DNA from: an uncultured Ruminococcus sp.
GTDB taxonomy: Bacteria > Bacillota > Clostridia > Lachnospirales > Lachnospiraceae
DNA length: 11,517 nt
Assembly: GCA_900553885.1 (NCBI GenBank)
Contig: USFD01000094.1
Coordinates: 1 to 11,517, forward strand
Reading direction: 5' to 3'
Each line of letters begins with the position of its first letter. The first letter of the stretch is position 1. Below the pieces are notes generated by a model, which worked only from the letters and a program-made list of their open reading frames with translations, was not told the origin of the DNA and ran no database searches. The position numbers and the translations under genes are program-made. Below, piece after piece: positions 1 to 7,147 of the stretch.

Positions 1-54
1 CCGAACGGCATGTACGGTGGTGTGAGAGGGGAGAGAAAATCTCCCCTACTCGAT
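1..54 (+). mobile_element. 3' end of a group II intron (end of domain V plus domain VI)
   Basis: The first ~20 bases resemble the 3' strand of group II intron domain V (a CATGTACGGTGG-like stretch). They are followed by a domain VI hairpin: bases 24-26 pair with 49-51, bases 27-34 pair with 40-42 and 43-47, and a GAAAA loop spans 35-39. The single unpaired A at position 48 sits seven bases from a terminal AT at 53-54. This matches the bulged branch-point adenosine and AY 3' end of this intron class. The 5' part, including the other half of domain V and any reverse transcriptase/maturase, lies upstream of the window, so completeness and mobility cannot be judged. The 3' exon would start at base 55. 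Open frames crossing these bases are not real protein sequence. Confidence 0.85.
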
Positions 55-110
55 CTTTCAGTTTCGTATATGCATCCCGTTGGGGAATGTTCAGCTCTTG
101 TACAAAAGTA

Positions 111-140
111 TAGACACTGGATTGTGAAGAATGATACAAT
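111..140 (+). promoter_or_regulatory. Predicted sigma-A promoter for the HD-domain gene
   Basis: A -35 box TAGACA (111-116) and a -10 box TACAAT (135-140) are separated by 18 bases. Each differs from consensus at one position. Transcription would start near base 147 and give a leader of about 28 bases before the ATG at 175. The promoter lies 57 bases past the predicted intron end, so the HD gene need not depend on transcription through the intron. The rest of 55-174 shows nothing else recognisable. The call rests on sequence match only. Confidence 0.55.
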
Positions 141-174
141 AATCACGCAGTATGAACAGGCAGGAGGCAGAAGC

Positions 175-660
175 ATGAAAGAAAGAATTGTAAATAAGAT
201 GATTGATTTTTATAAGGGAAACCGTTCGGACGTGCGGCATTTTCTGAAAGTATACGCCTACGCGCAGACCATCGGACGTCTGGAGAACCTGGATGAGAAG
301 ACTCAGGATACCCTGGAGATCGCAGCGATTGTCCATGATATTGCCTGTCCGCTCTGCCGGGAGAAGTACGGGAATACAAACGGGAACCATCAGGAGGCGG
401 AAAGCGAAGATCTGCTGAGAACATTTCTTCTGGAATTTGCCCTTCCGGAAGAAATGCAGGAGCGGATTATCTACCTGGTGACACATCATCATACATATAC
501 AAATGTAGAAGGAATGGATTATCAGATTCTTCTTGAAGCGGATTATCTGGTAAATGCAGATGAATCACAGTACAGCCGTGAGGCCATATATAAGTTCAGG
601 GATCGTGTGTTTAAGACAGAGAGCGGAACTCATATGCTGGAATCCATCTATTCATTATAG
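175..660 (+). CDS. Small HD-domain phosphohydrolase
   Basis: The 161-residue product has the HD-superfamily metal-binding pattern: His22 in an early helix, the His54-Asp55 pair in a VHDI context, a His104-105-106 run and Asp123. The superfamily hydrolyses phosphate esters such as nucleotides or cyclic nucleotides, but no residue here identifies the substrate. No signal peptide or membrane segment is visible, so it should be cytoplasmic. The ATG at 175 is chosen because AGGAGG at 162-167 precedes it by seven bases. The open frame extends upstream to base 10, but that part runs through the group II intron end and has no ribosome site. An OLD-family nuclease gene starts 72 bases downstream with no convincing promoter or terminator between, so the two are probably cotranscribed. 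The fold call is good and the function is unknown. Confidence 0.85.
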   Translation: MKERIVNKMIDFYKGNRSDVRHFLKVYAYAQTIGRLENLDEKTQDTLEIAAIVHDIACPLCREKYGNTNGNHQEAESEDLLRTFLLEFALPEEMQERIIYLVTHHHTYTNVEGMDYQILLEADYLVNADESQYSREAIYKFRDRVFKTESGTHMLESIYSL

Positions 661-732
661 GGACAGCTGTTTCAGAAGTCATTGCGTTTGTATCAGGAGC
701 CTGCAGGAAGATACGCGACAGGAGGCAAAAGG

Positions 733-2610
733 ATGCAGATTACAGAGCTGAGAATCCGGAATTTCAAGTCTATCAGAGACATGCATATCCGGGATATTGA
801 AAATGCGCTTATACTGGTGGGAAAAAACGACACGGGCAAAACGGCTGTTCTGGACGCTGTGCGGGCCGTGGGCGGGGACTATACTGTGCAGGAAGAGGAC
901 TTCCGGGAAAATTTCCCGAATGTGGAAATTCAGGCAGTGCTTCAGATTACGGATGAGGATCTGAAGCGGTTTCACCGATTTGGCCAGGTCAGCTCCTACC
1001 GCAGATACGAGGCATGGTACCGGGATTTCTGCAGGAAACTGCCCTCTTTTGAACCGGGAGAAGAGTCCGGCGGTGTGCTGGCTTTTGAGTTTTCCGTTAA
1101 CCGGGAGGGACGGATCCGTTACAGTGATGGATATCAGAAAAACAACAGCTACATTTCACAGATTTTTCCCCATATTTATTTTATGGATACCCAGAGGGAT
1201 CTGGAGAAGTTTCAGGCCGATCTTCTGATGATGCAGGAGGATGATCTGCTCAAGCAGATGCGTTCCGGGTGCTGTATGTTTGATATGGCAAAGGAATGCA
1301 ATCACTGCTTTTCCTGTATCGGTCTGATTCATAAGAAAAAAACAGAAGAGCTGAATGCGTTTGAGGCGGCAAAACTGCTGGAATATAAGCTTTATAACCT
1401 GAATCTGGACGCGTTTTCCCGGAGAGTCAATGAAAATTTCCGCAGAAACGGCGGCAGGGATGAGATCATCTACTCCATGAACCTGGACATTGAACAGACG
1501 CTGACTGTAACGGCAGAAGTGCGGCAGGCGGGATATCAGGAGAAACGTCCGGCAGGGAGCATGGGAAAAGGAATGCGGAGCATTTATATGCTGTCTCTTC
1601 TGGAAGCTTATGAGGAAGAGGGAATGCAGAATGCGGATCTTATTATGGTGGAGGATCCGGAGATTTTTCTTCATCCGAAGCTTCAGAAAGTATCCGGAGA
1701 TATTCTGTACCGCCTTTCCAGAAAAAATCAGGTCATGTTTTCCACCCATTCGCCGAATCTGCTGTCCAATTTTAACAGCAGGCAGATCAGGCAGGTATTT
1801 TTAAATGACGACGGCCTGTCGGAGGTACGGGAGAAGACAGATATCAGCGCTGTCCTGGATGATCTGGGATATTCCGCCAATGACCTGATGAATGTAAATT
1901 TCGTATTTATTGTAGAGGGCAAGCAGGATAAGAGCCGGCTCCCGCTTCTGATCCGGAAATATTATTCAGAGACATATGACAGTGAGGGAAAGCTCTCCCG
2001 GATCGCGATTATTACCACAAACAGCTGTACTAACATCAAGACCTATGCCAATTTAAAATATATGAATCAGATCTATATCAGAGACAACTTCCTGATGATC
2101 CGGGACGGCGACGGGAAGGACAGTGAAGAACTGAAATCCGGGCTCTGTAAGTATTATGCTCAGAGAAATGAGGAGGATGTGGACCGTCTGCCCCGGGTTA
2201 CGGAAAAGAATGTGCTGATTCTGAAATATTATTCCTTTGAAAATTATTTTCTTGATCCGAAAGTAATGGCACAGATCGGAGTAATAGAATCGGAGGAGCA
2301 GTTTTATGAGATCTTTCTTGAAAAATGGAGAGAGTATCTCCATCGGCTGAGAAGCGGGCAGAAACTGCTGGAAGTGCTGGGACGGGACTTTGAGACAGTT
2401 GAGGATGTAAAAGCCCATATGGAGGAGATACGGATTCATCTGCGGGGCCACAATCTGTACGATATTTATTACGGCCGGTACAAAGAGCAGGAACAGGAGA
2501 TACTCAGCCGCTATATCGACCAGGCGCCGCGGGAGGATTTCGCTGATATTCTGGATTCTATCGACCGGTTTATCTATTTTGAGAGCAGAAAGAAAGAGGG
2601 CACAGACTGA
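733..2610 (+). CDS. OLD-family ATP-dependent nuclease (ABC ATPase plus TOPRIM)
   Basis: The 625-residue protein has the two-part layout of overcoming-lysogenization-defect (OLD) nucleases. The N-terminal ABC-type ATPase shows a Walker A (Gly30 to Thr37, GKNDTGKT), a GKGMRS-type signature region before the Walker B (VEDPE, Asp308), and a switch His339 in STHSP. The C-terminal TOPRIM domain starts near residue 390, with Glu395 in VEGKQDK and Asp458/Asp460 in a DGDG motif, which are the expected metal ligands. An ENYFL motif follows at 503-507. Between the Walker motifs lies a cysteine cluster at 180, 181, 189, 192 and 195, which may bind zinc or iron-sulfur. The ATG at 733 has AGGAGG at 720-725; an in-frame TTG at 682 lacks this. 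No UvrD-like helicase or reverse transcriptase gene follows, so it is not a standard Gabija or retron arrangement. The function is likely DNA cleavage in defence or repair, which is inferred. Confidence 0.88.
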   Translation: MQITELRIRNFKSIRDMHIRDIENALILVGKNDTGKTAVLDAVRAVGGDYTVQEEDFRENFPNVEIQAVLQITDEDLKRFHRFGQVSSYRRYEAWYRDFCRKLPSFEPGEESGGVLAFEFSVNREGRIRYSDGYQKNNSYISQIFPHIYFMDTQRDLEKFQADLLMMQEDDLLKQMRSGCCMFDMAKECNHCFSCIGLIHKKKTEELNAFEAAKLLEYKLYNLNLDAFSRRVNENFRRNGGRDEIIYSMNLDIEQTLTVTAEVRQAGYQEKRPAGSMGKGMRSIYMLSLLEAYEEEGMQNADLIMVEDPEIFLHPKLQKVSGDILYRLSRKNQVMFSTHSPNLLSNFNSRQIRQVFLNDDGLSEVREKTDISAVLDDLGYSANDLMNVNFVFIVEGKQDKSRLPLLIRKYYSETYDSEGKLSRIAIITTNSCTNIKTYANLKYMNQIYIRDNFLMIRDGDGKDSEELKSGLCKYYAQRNEEDVDRLPRVTEKNVLILKYYSFENYFLDPKVMAQIGVIESEEQFYEIFLEKWREYLHRLRSGQKLLEVLGRDFETVEDVKAHMEEIRIHLRGHNLYDIYYGRYKEQEQEILSRYIDQAPREDFADILDSIDRFIYFESRKKEGTD

Positions 2611-2626
2611 CTGTGCGGGGGAAAAT

Positions 2627-3439
2627 ATGAGAATAACAGTATTGACAGACAATATGGGAAACAACGGCCTTACAGGCGAGTGGGGCCTGAGTTTTTATAT
2701 TGAATACCGCGGATGCAGACTGCTCCTGGATGCGGGAAAGTCGGGATTATTCGCAGAGAATGCGGATAAACTGGGCTTAAGTCTTGCAGATGTGGATTAT
2801 GCAGTTCTTTCCCACGCCCATTATGATCATGCGGACGGGATGTCTGTTTTCCTTGACAGAAACAGCAGGGCGAAACTTTATCTGCAGGAATCCTGCCGGG
2901 AGAACTGTTACCGGGTCAAAGAGGGCCGTATGAAATATATCGGGATCCGGAAAGGAATGCTGGAGAAATACAGAGACAGACTGGTCCGGGTGAGAGGAGA
3001 TCACAAGCTGTATGAAGGAATCCGGCTTGTCGCACATCATACGCCGGGGCTTGAAAAGGCAGGAAGAAGAGAAAAGATGTTTCTGAAACAGGACGACGGA
3101 TGGGCGACGGACTGTTTCGCCCATGAACAGAGTCTGGTGCTGGAGTGCCCGGAGGGGATTGTCATATTCAACAGCTGCTCCCACGGCGGGGCGGATAATA
3201 TTATCAGAGAAATAGCAGCGGAGTATCCGGGCAGAAGGGTGCTGGCCATGATCGGAGGGTTCCATCTGCACAATAAAGACGATGCGTATATCCGGATATT
3301 TGCAGAGAAGCTCCGGCGGACCGGAGTGGAACAGATTTATACAGGGCACTGCACCGGCGACAATGGCTTCCGGATTCTTTCAGGAGAGCTGGGAGATATG
3401 GTCCATCAGCTGTGCGTGGGACTGGAAATCGGATTTTAA
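2627..3439 (+). CDS. Metallo-beta-lactamase-fold hydrolase (COG1237-like)
   Basis: The 270-residue protein carries the metallo-beta-lactamase metal site HxHxDH (His63, His65, Asp67, His68), a third-ligand His186 in SCSHGG, a GGFHL motif with His213, and TGHCTG with His241. This motif set fits the COG1237 group, often annotated as dihydropterin-ribofuranosyl-aminobenzene 5'-phosphate synthase after a methanopterin enzyme. That pathway is not expected in Clostridia, so the specific name should not be transferred. There is no signal peptide. The ATG at 2627 lies 17 bases after the OLD stop, behind a G-rich, weak ribosome site (GGGGGAAA). An in-frame TTG at 2579 inside the OLD gene is less likely. 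Spacing suggests cotranscription with the OLD gene. A promoter lies between this gene and cbiB, so it may or may not belong with cobalamin synthesis. Confidence 0.85.
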   Translation: MRITVLTDNMGNNGLTGEWGLSFYIEYRGCRLLLDAGKSGLFAENADKLGLSLADVDYAVLSHAHYDHADGMSVFLDRNSRAKLYLQESCRENCYRVKEGRMKYIGIRKGMLEKYRDRLVRVRGDHKLYEGIRLVAHHTPGLEKAGRREKMFLKQDDGWATDCFAHEQSLVLECPEGIVIFNSCSHGGADNIIREIAAEYPGRRVLAMIGGFHLHNKDDAYIRIFAEKLRRTGVEQIYTGHCTGDNGFRILSGELGDMVHQLCVGLEIGF

Positions 3440-3476
3440 GCGCAGAACGGTTTTTGCGTATCGGTCTGACTTTCAT

Positions 3477-3505
3477 TTCACAGGCCGGGTACAATGTGTT
3501 ATGAT
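3477..3505 (+). promoter_or_regulatory. Predicted sigma-A promoter of the cobalamin operon
   Basis: TTCACA (3477-3482) and TATGAT (3500-3505) are separated by exactly 17 bases, each one mismatch from consensus. The predicted start is near 3511-3513, about 36 bases ahead of cbiB. The 108-base gap between the metallo-hydrolase gene and cbiB is otherwise too short for a cobalamin riboswitch, and no clear terminator hairpin closes the upstream gene. Read-through from upstream is therefore possible in addition to this promoter. Confidence 0.6.
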
Positions 3506-3516
3506 AGACAGCATGG

Positions 3517-3529
3517 CCGGAATATCCGG
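3517..3529. repeat. Short inverted repeat at the start of the cbiB leader
   Basis: CCGGA and TCCGG form perfect five-base arms around a three-base ATA centre, placed just past the predicted transcription start. It could be an operator half-site pair or a small leader hairpin. CCGG-type words are common throughout this DNA, so a chance occurrence is quite possible. Confidence 0.3.
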
Positions 3530-3547
3530 GACACAGACAGATAAAGG

Positions 3548-4525
3548 ATGGAAAGAAATGTGACACAACTGATGATTTCACTTGCAGCCTGCATGACAGG
3601 CTTTGTTTTAGACTTTATATTCGGGGATCCCGTATGGCTGTATCATCCGGTCCGGATGATCGGAAAAGGGATTGAGCTGGGAGAGCGGATTCTGCGCAGG
3701 ATATGCGGAGAAAAACATCTGATGGCGGCAGGAGGACTTCTCTGGCTGATGATTGCAGGACTGTCCTATCTGTTCCCGCTGGGGCTTCTTTTCCTGGCGT
3801 ACAGGATTCATCCGGGACTTGGATTTGCGCTGGAGGCTTTCTGGTGTTTCCAGATCCTGGCGGCCAGGAGTCTGTGCCAGGAGAGTACAAAGGTATATGA
3901 CCGGCTTCAGGAGGATGATCTGCCCGGAGCCCGCCGGGCTGTATCTATGATTGTGGGAAGAGATACGGAGAGTCTGACTGCGGAAGGCGTAACCAAAGCG
4001 GCGGTGGAGACTGTGGCGGAAAATACTTCCGATGGTGTAACCGCGCCGCTGATTTATCTGATGATCGGCGGGGCGCCGCTGGGATTCCTTTATAAGGCAG
4101 TCAATACAATGGACTCCATGCTGGGATATAAGAATGACAGATACCTGTACTTTGGACGTATTCCGGCCCGGATGGATGATATTTTTAATTATATTCCGGC
4201 CCGGCTTACTGCTCTGGTTATGATCGCAGCGGCATATCTGACCGGGCTGGACGGGAGAAATGCATGGAGGATATACAGAAGAGACCGGAATAAGCATGCA
4301 AGTCCCAATGCGGCACAGACGGAATCTGTCTGTGCCGGCGCGCTCGGGGTGCAGCTTGCCGGAGATGCGGTATATTTCGGAAAGTTATATAAGAAAGAAT
4401 TTATCGGGGACAGTCTGCGTCCGATTGAGCCGCAGGATATCCGGCGGACACAGAGACTGATGTATGTGACGGCGTTTCTGCTCCTGCTCCTGTGCGGGGG
4501 AATAAAGGCCGCCCTGATTTTTTAG
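3548..4525 (+). CDS. cbiB: Adenosylcobinamide-phosphate synthase CbiB
   Basis: CbiB attaches aminopropanol (or its phosphate) to the f side chain of adenosylcobyric acid, giving adenosylcobinamide (phosphate). It is an integral membrane protein. The 325 residues match the usual family length. Visible signatures are LDFIFGDP then HPV and IG (residues 21-39), the central AENTSDGVTAPL block with the following NTMDSMLGYKN, and SPNAAQTESVCAGALGVQL near the C-terminal third. Hydrophobic segments occur near 8-25, 60-87, 100-117, around 220 and 304-325. The start is uncertain: the ATG at 3548 has AAGG almost touching it, while an in-frame GTG at 3560 or ATG at 3572 could be served by AAAGGATGGAAAG. 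The family's conserved start region lies beyond all three. It is the first gene after the promoter at 3477-3505 and is followed ten bases later by cobD. Confidence 0.95.
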   Translation: MERNVTQLMISLAACMTGFVLDFIFGDPVWLYHPVRMIGKGIELGERILRRICGEKHLMAAGGLLWLMIAGLSYLFPLGLLFLAYRIHPGLGFALEAFWCFQILAARSLCQESTKVYDRLQEDDLPGARRAVSMIVGRDTESLTAEGVTKAAVETVAENTSDGVTAPLIYLMIGGAPLGFLYKAVNTMDSMLGYKNDRYLYFGRIPARMDDIFNYIPARLTALVMIAAAYLTGLDGRNAWRIYRRDRNKHASPNAAQTESVCAGALGVQLAGDAVYFGKLYKKEFIGDSLRPIEPQDIRRTQRLMYVTAFLLLLLCGGIKAALIF

Positions 4526-4535
4526 GAGGAACAGC

Positions 4536-5585
4536 ATGAGATACAGTCATGGCGGTGATATATATACATATGGAGATCTGCTGGATTTTTCCGTAAACAT
4601 CAATCCTCTGGGCATATCGGAGCATGTAGCGGAGGCTGCGAAGAGGGGCATTGAGAAGGCAGAGGCCTATCCTGACTGCCAGTGCAGAAAATTGCGGGAA
4701 AAACTGGCCCAGCGCCAGGGAATGCCGGAAACGTATTATGTATTTGGCAACGGTGCTGCGGAAATTTTCTATACGCTGGTGCTGGCGGAAAAGCCGGAGA
4801 AGGCTCTTCTTCCGGTGCCGGCTTTTTCAGAATATGAGCGGGCGCTGAATACGGTGGGATGCAGAATAAACTATTATGGAACAGAGAAGGGGAAGGGCTT
4901 CTGCATTGATGAAACCTTTCTGAACGCACTGAATGAAGAAACGGACATTGTTTTTCTGTGTTCTCCCGGCAACCCGGCGGGAGCCGTGACCGACAGAAAC
5001 CTGCTTCTTAAGACAGCACAGCTCTGTGAGAAATTTCAGATACGCCTGGTAGTGGACGAATGTTTCGGGGGGCTTCTGGAAGATCCGGAGGCCCATTCTG
5101 TAATCAAAGAAACGGTCCGGTATCCGCACCTTATTGTTGTGCGGGCTTTTACGAAAACCTTTGCTATGCCCGGGCTCAGGCTGGGGTATGGAGTTACCTC
5201 GGATACCGGTCTGACAGAGAAGATGGAGCAGATGCGCCAGCCCTGGAGCGTGTCCATTCCTGCCCAGGAAGCGGGAATTGCGGCGCTGGATGAGGAAGCG
5301 CGGGTGAGAGAAGCGGCCAGGCTTATTTCTGAGGAGAGAAGATTTCTGGAAGAGCAGCTGGAAAGACTGGGAATCGAAACGATTTCTTCAGAGGCAAATT
5401 ATATTCTGATGTACAGTGAAAGGGATCTGTTCCATGAACTTAAAAAGAATAATATTTTGATTCGCGACTGCTCTGATTACAGAGGTCTGACAAAGGGCTG
5501 GTACCGGATTGCGGTCCGGAAACGGAAAGAAAACCAGATCCTTATCCGGTCGCTTGAGAAAATCGTTAAGGAGGGCGGCAGATGA
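4536..5585 (+). CDS. cobD: L-threonine-O-3-phosphate decarboxylase CobD (PLP-dependent)
   Basis: This enzyme decarboxylates L-threonine phosphate to (R)-1-amino-2-propanol phosphate, the substrate CbiB needs. The 349-residue protein is a class I/II aminotransferase-fold member. The N-terminal HGGDIYTYG...LDFSVNINPLG signature is typical of the CobD branch and separates it from histidinol-phosphate aminotransferase. Other marks are a SPGNPAGA loop, a VVDECF segment carrying the pyridoxal-ring aspartate, and Lys207 in FTKTFAMPGLRLGYG as the predicted Schiff-base lysine. The start is supported by AGGAGGA at 4524-4530, which overlaps the cbiB stop codon. The gene ends by an ATGA overlap with cobQ. 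Adjacency to cbiB supports the decarboxylase role. The naming follows Salmonella CobD and should not be confused with the CobD name used elsewhere for the CbiB function. Confidence 0.93.
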   Translation: MRYSHGGDIYTYGDLLDFSVNINPLGISEHVAEAAKRGIEKAEAYPDCQCRKLREKLAQRQGMPETYYVFGNGAAEIFYTLVLAEKPEKALLPVPAFSEYERALNTVGCRINYYGTEKGKGFCIDETFLNALNEETDIVFLCSPGNPAGAVTDRNLLLKTAQLCEKFQIRLVVDECFGGLLEDPEAHSVIKETVRYPHLIVVRAFTKTFAMPGLRLGYGVTSDTGLTEKMEQMRQPWSVSIPAQEAGIAALDEEARVREAARLISEERRFLEEQLERLGIETISSEANYILMYSERDLFHELKKNNILIRDCSDYRGLTKGWYRIAVRKRKENQILIRSLEKIVKEGGR

Positions 5586-7147
5586 AAGGCTCGATTATGA
5601 TACAGGGAACCATGTCAAATGCAGGGAAAAGTATTCTTGCAGCAGGACTGTGCCGTGTCCTGAAGCAGGACGGATACCGCACAGCGCCTTTCAAATCCCA
5701 GAATATGGCTCTCAATTCTTTTATCACAAAGGAAGGACTGGAGATGGGGCGGGCCCAGGTGATGCAGGCGGAAGCGGCGGGAATCGAACCCTCTGTGGTT
5801 ATGAATCCGATTCTGCTCAAGCCTACCAACGACACCGGATCCCAGGTGATCCTGAACGGAAAGCCTGTCGGCGTTATGCCGGCGGTGGAATATTACCGCC
5901 ATAAAAGAGCGTATATTCCTTATATAATGGAAGCCTATGAGAACCTGAAGCGGCAATATGACGTGATTGTGATCGAAGGGGCGGGAAGTCCTGCTGAGAT
6001 CAATCTGAAAAAGGATGATATCGTAAATATGGGTCTGGCAGAGCTGGTTGACGCGCCGGTTCTGCTTGCAGGAGATATAGACAGAGGCGGGGTGTTCGCC
6101 CAGCTGGTCGGCACTATTATGCTTCTGGAGGAGAAAGAACGTCAGAGAATCAAGGGAATGATTATCAATAAGTTCCGGGGAGATGTATCGATCCTGAAGC
6201 CGGGGCTTGCCATGCTGGAAGAGCGGACGGATATTCCGGTGCTGGGAGTGGTGCCCTATTTCTATCTGGATCTTGACGAAGAGGACAGCCTGACAGAGCG
6301 GTTTCAGAAAAAGCAGAGCAGAGGACTTGTGGATGTGGCTGTGATCCGTCTGCCCAGGATTTCCAATTTTACGGATATTGCTCCCCTGGAAGCCTGTGAG
6401 GAAGCCGGGGTAAGATATGTCAGTTCTCCGGCAGAGTTCGGAGAGCCGGACGCCGTGATTCTGCCCGGCAGCAAGAATACGATTCAGGATCTGCTCTGGA
6501 TGCGGCAGAACGGACTGGAGGCGAAAATATTAAGATATGCGTCAGAAGGGGGCCTTGTATTCGGCATCTGCGGCGGATATCAGATGCTGGGGGCAGAAGT
6601 ATCCGATCCGGAGGGCGTGGAGCAGAAAGGCACAGTCAGAGGAATGGGACTGCTCCCGGTCCGGACCAGATTTACCGGAGAGAAAAGGAGAACAAGAGTA
6701 CAGGGACATTTCCTGGAGCTTCAGGGAATACTGAAGGACCTGTCCGGCAGGGAATTTGAAGGGTATGAGATACATATGGGAGAAAGTTCATTCCTGCAGG
6801 AGGAAGATCTCAGGGAAAGTCCCCGGTCCGGATCCCTTGTGACATTTACCGATATAACAGAGGCGGAAAATCCGTCTGAGAGAACCTGTACGGACGGAGC
6901 GCAGCAGAAAAATGTCTACGGCTGTTATGTACACGGTATTTTTGACGCGCCGGGCTGCGCACAAGGATTTATCAGCGCGCTTTTAAGGGAAAAAGGCTAT
7001 GATCCGTCCCGGATTCAGGTGAGGGACTGGAAAGCATATAAGGAAGAACAGTATGACAGGCTTGCGGATACGATCCGGGAGAGTCTGGATATGGAACGAA
7101 TCTATCAGATTATAGAGAAAGGAAATGATGCGCCATGCAGTCTGTAA
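5582..7147 (+). CDS. cobQ: Cobyric acid synthase CobQ/CbiP (glutamine-hydrolysing)
   Basis: CobQ amidates carboxyls b, d, e and g of adenosylcobyrinic acid a,c-diamide, using ATP and glutamine. The 521-residue length is close to the family norm. The N-terminal dethiobiotin-synthetase-like ATP domain begins with QGTMSNAGKS (8-17), then KSQNMALNS and KPTNDTGSQV. The C-terminal class I glutamine amidotransferase domain has LPGSKNT, the nucleophile Cys330 in FGICGGYQMLG, GYEIHMG, and His451 in CYVHGIFD. This separates it from CobB/CbiA, whose amidations come earlier. The ATG at 5582 overlaps the cobD stop as ATGA and has AAGGAGG at 5568-5574. The 3' end overlaps hemC by 13 bases. Translational coupling on both sides is likely. 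No key residue is missing. Confidence 0.96.
   Translation: MKGSIMIQGTMSNAGKSILAAGLCRVLKQDGYRTAPFKSQNMALNSFITKEGLEMGRAQVMQAEAAGIEPSVVMNPILLKPTNDTGSQVILNGKPVGVMPAVEYYRHKRAYIPYIMEAYENLKRQYDVIVIEGAGSPAEINLKKDDIVNMGLAELVDAPVLLAGDIDRGGVFAQLVGTIMLLEEKERQRIKGMIINKFRGDVSILKPGLAMLEERTDIPVLGVVPYFYLDLDEEDSLTERFQKKQSRGLVDVAVIRLPRISNFTDIAPLEACEEAGVRYVSSPAEFGEPDAVILPGSKNTIQDLLWMRQNGLEAKILRYASEGGLVFGICGGYQMLGAEVSDPEGVEQKGTVRGMGLLPVRTRFTGEKRRTRVQGHFLELQGILKDLSGREFEGYEIHMGESSFLQEEDLRESPRSGSLVTFTDITEAENPSERTCTDGAQQKNVYGCYVHGIFDAPGCAQGFISALLREKGYDPSRIQVRDWKAYKEEQYDRLADTIRESLDMERIYQIIEKGNDAPCSL

Noticed and set aside
10..174. Upstream extension of the HD-domain open frame to base 10
   Set aside because: It runs through the group II intron end and the predicted promoter, has no ribosome site, and the ATG at 175 has a perfect AGGAGG at seven bases.
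682..732. TTG start giving 17 more residues on the OLD-family protein
   Set aside because: The ATPase domain begins normally at MQITELRIRNFKS, and the ATG at 733 has AGGAGG correctly placed; the TTG does not.
1..2610. Retron or Gabija system (intron plus OLD nuclease)
   Set aside because: The RNA at the start has group II intron domain VI features, not a retron msr/msd, and no UvrD-like helicase gene accompanies the OLD gene.
2579..2626. TTG start for the metallo-hydrolase inside the OLD gene
   Set aside because: The extra 16 residues are charged out-of-frame OLD sequence, and the MBL fold starts at MRITVLTDN.
3440..3547. Cobalamin riboswitch or intrinsic terminator in the gap before cbiB
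   Set aside because: The gap is too short for the riboswitch, no B12 box is visible, and the CGCA/TGCG pair near 3441-3458 makes only a four-base stem with no proper U-tract after it.
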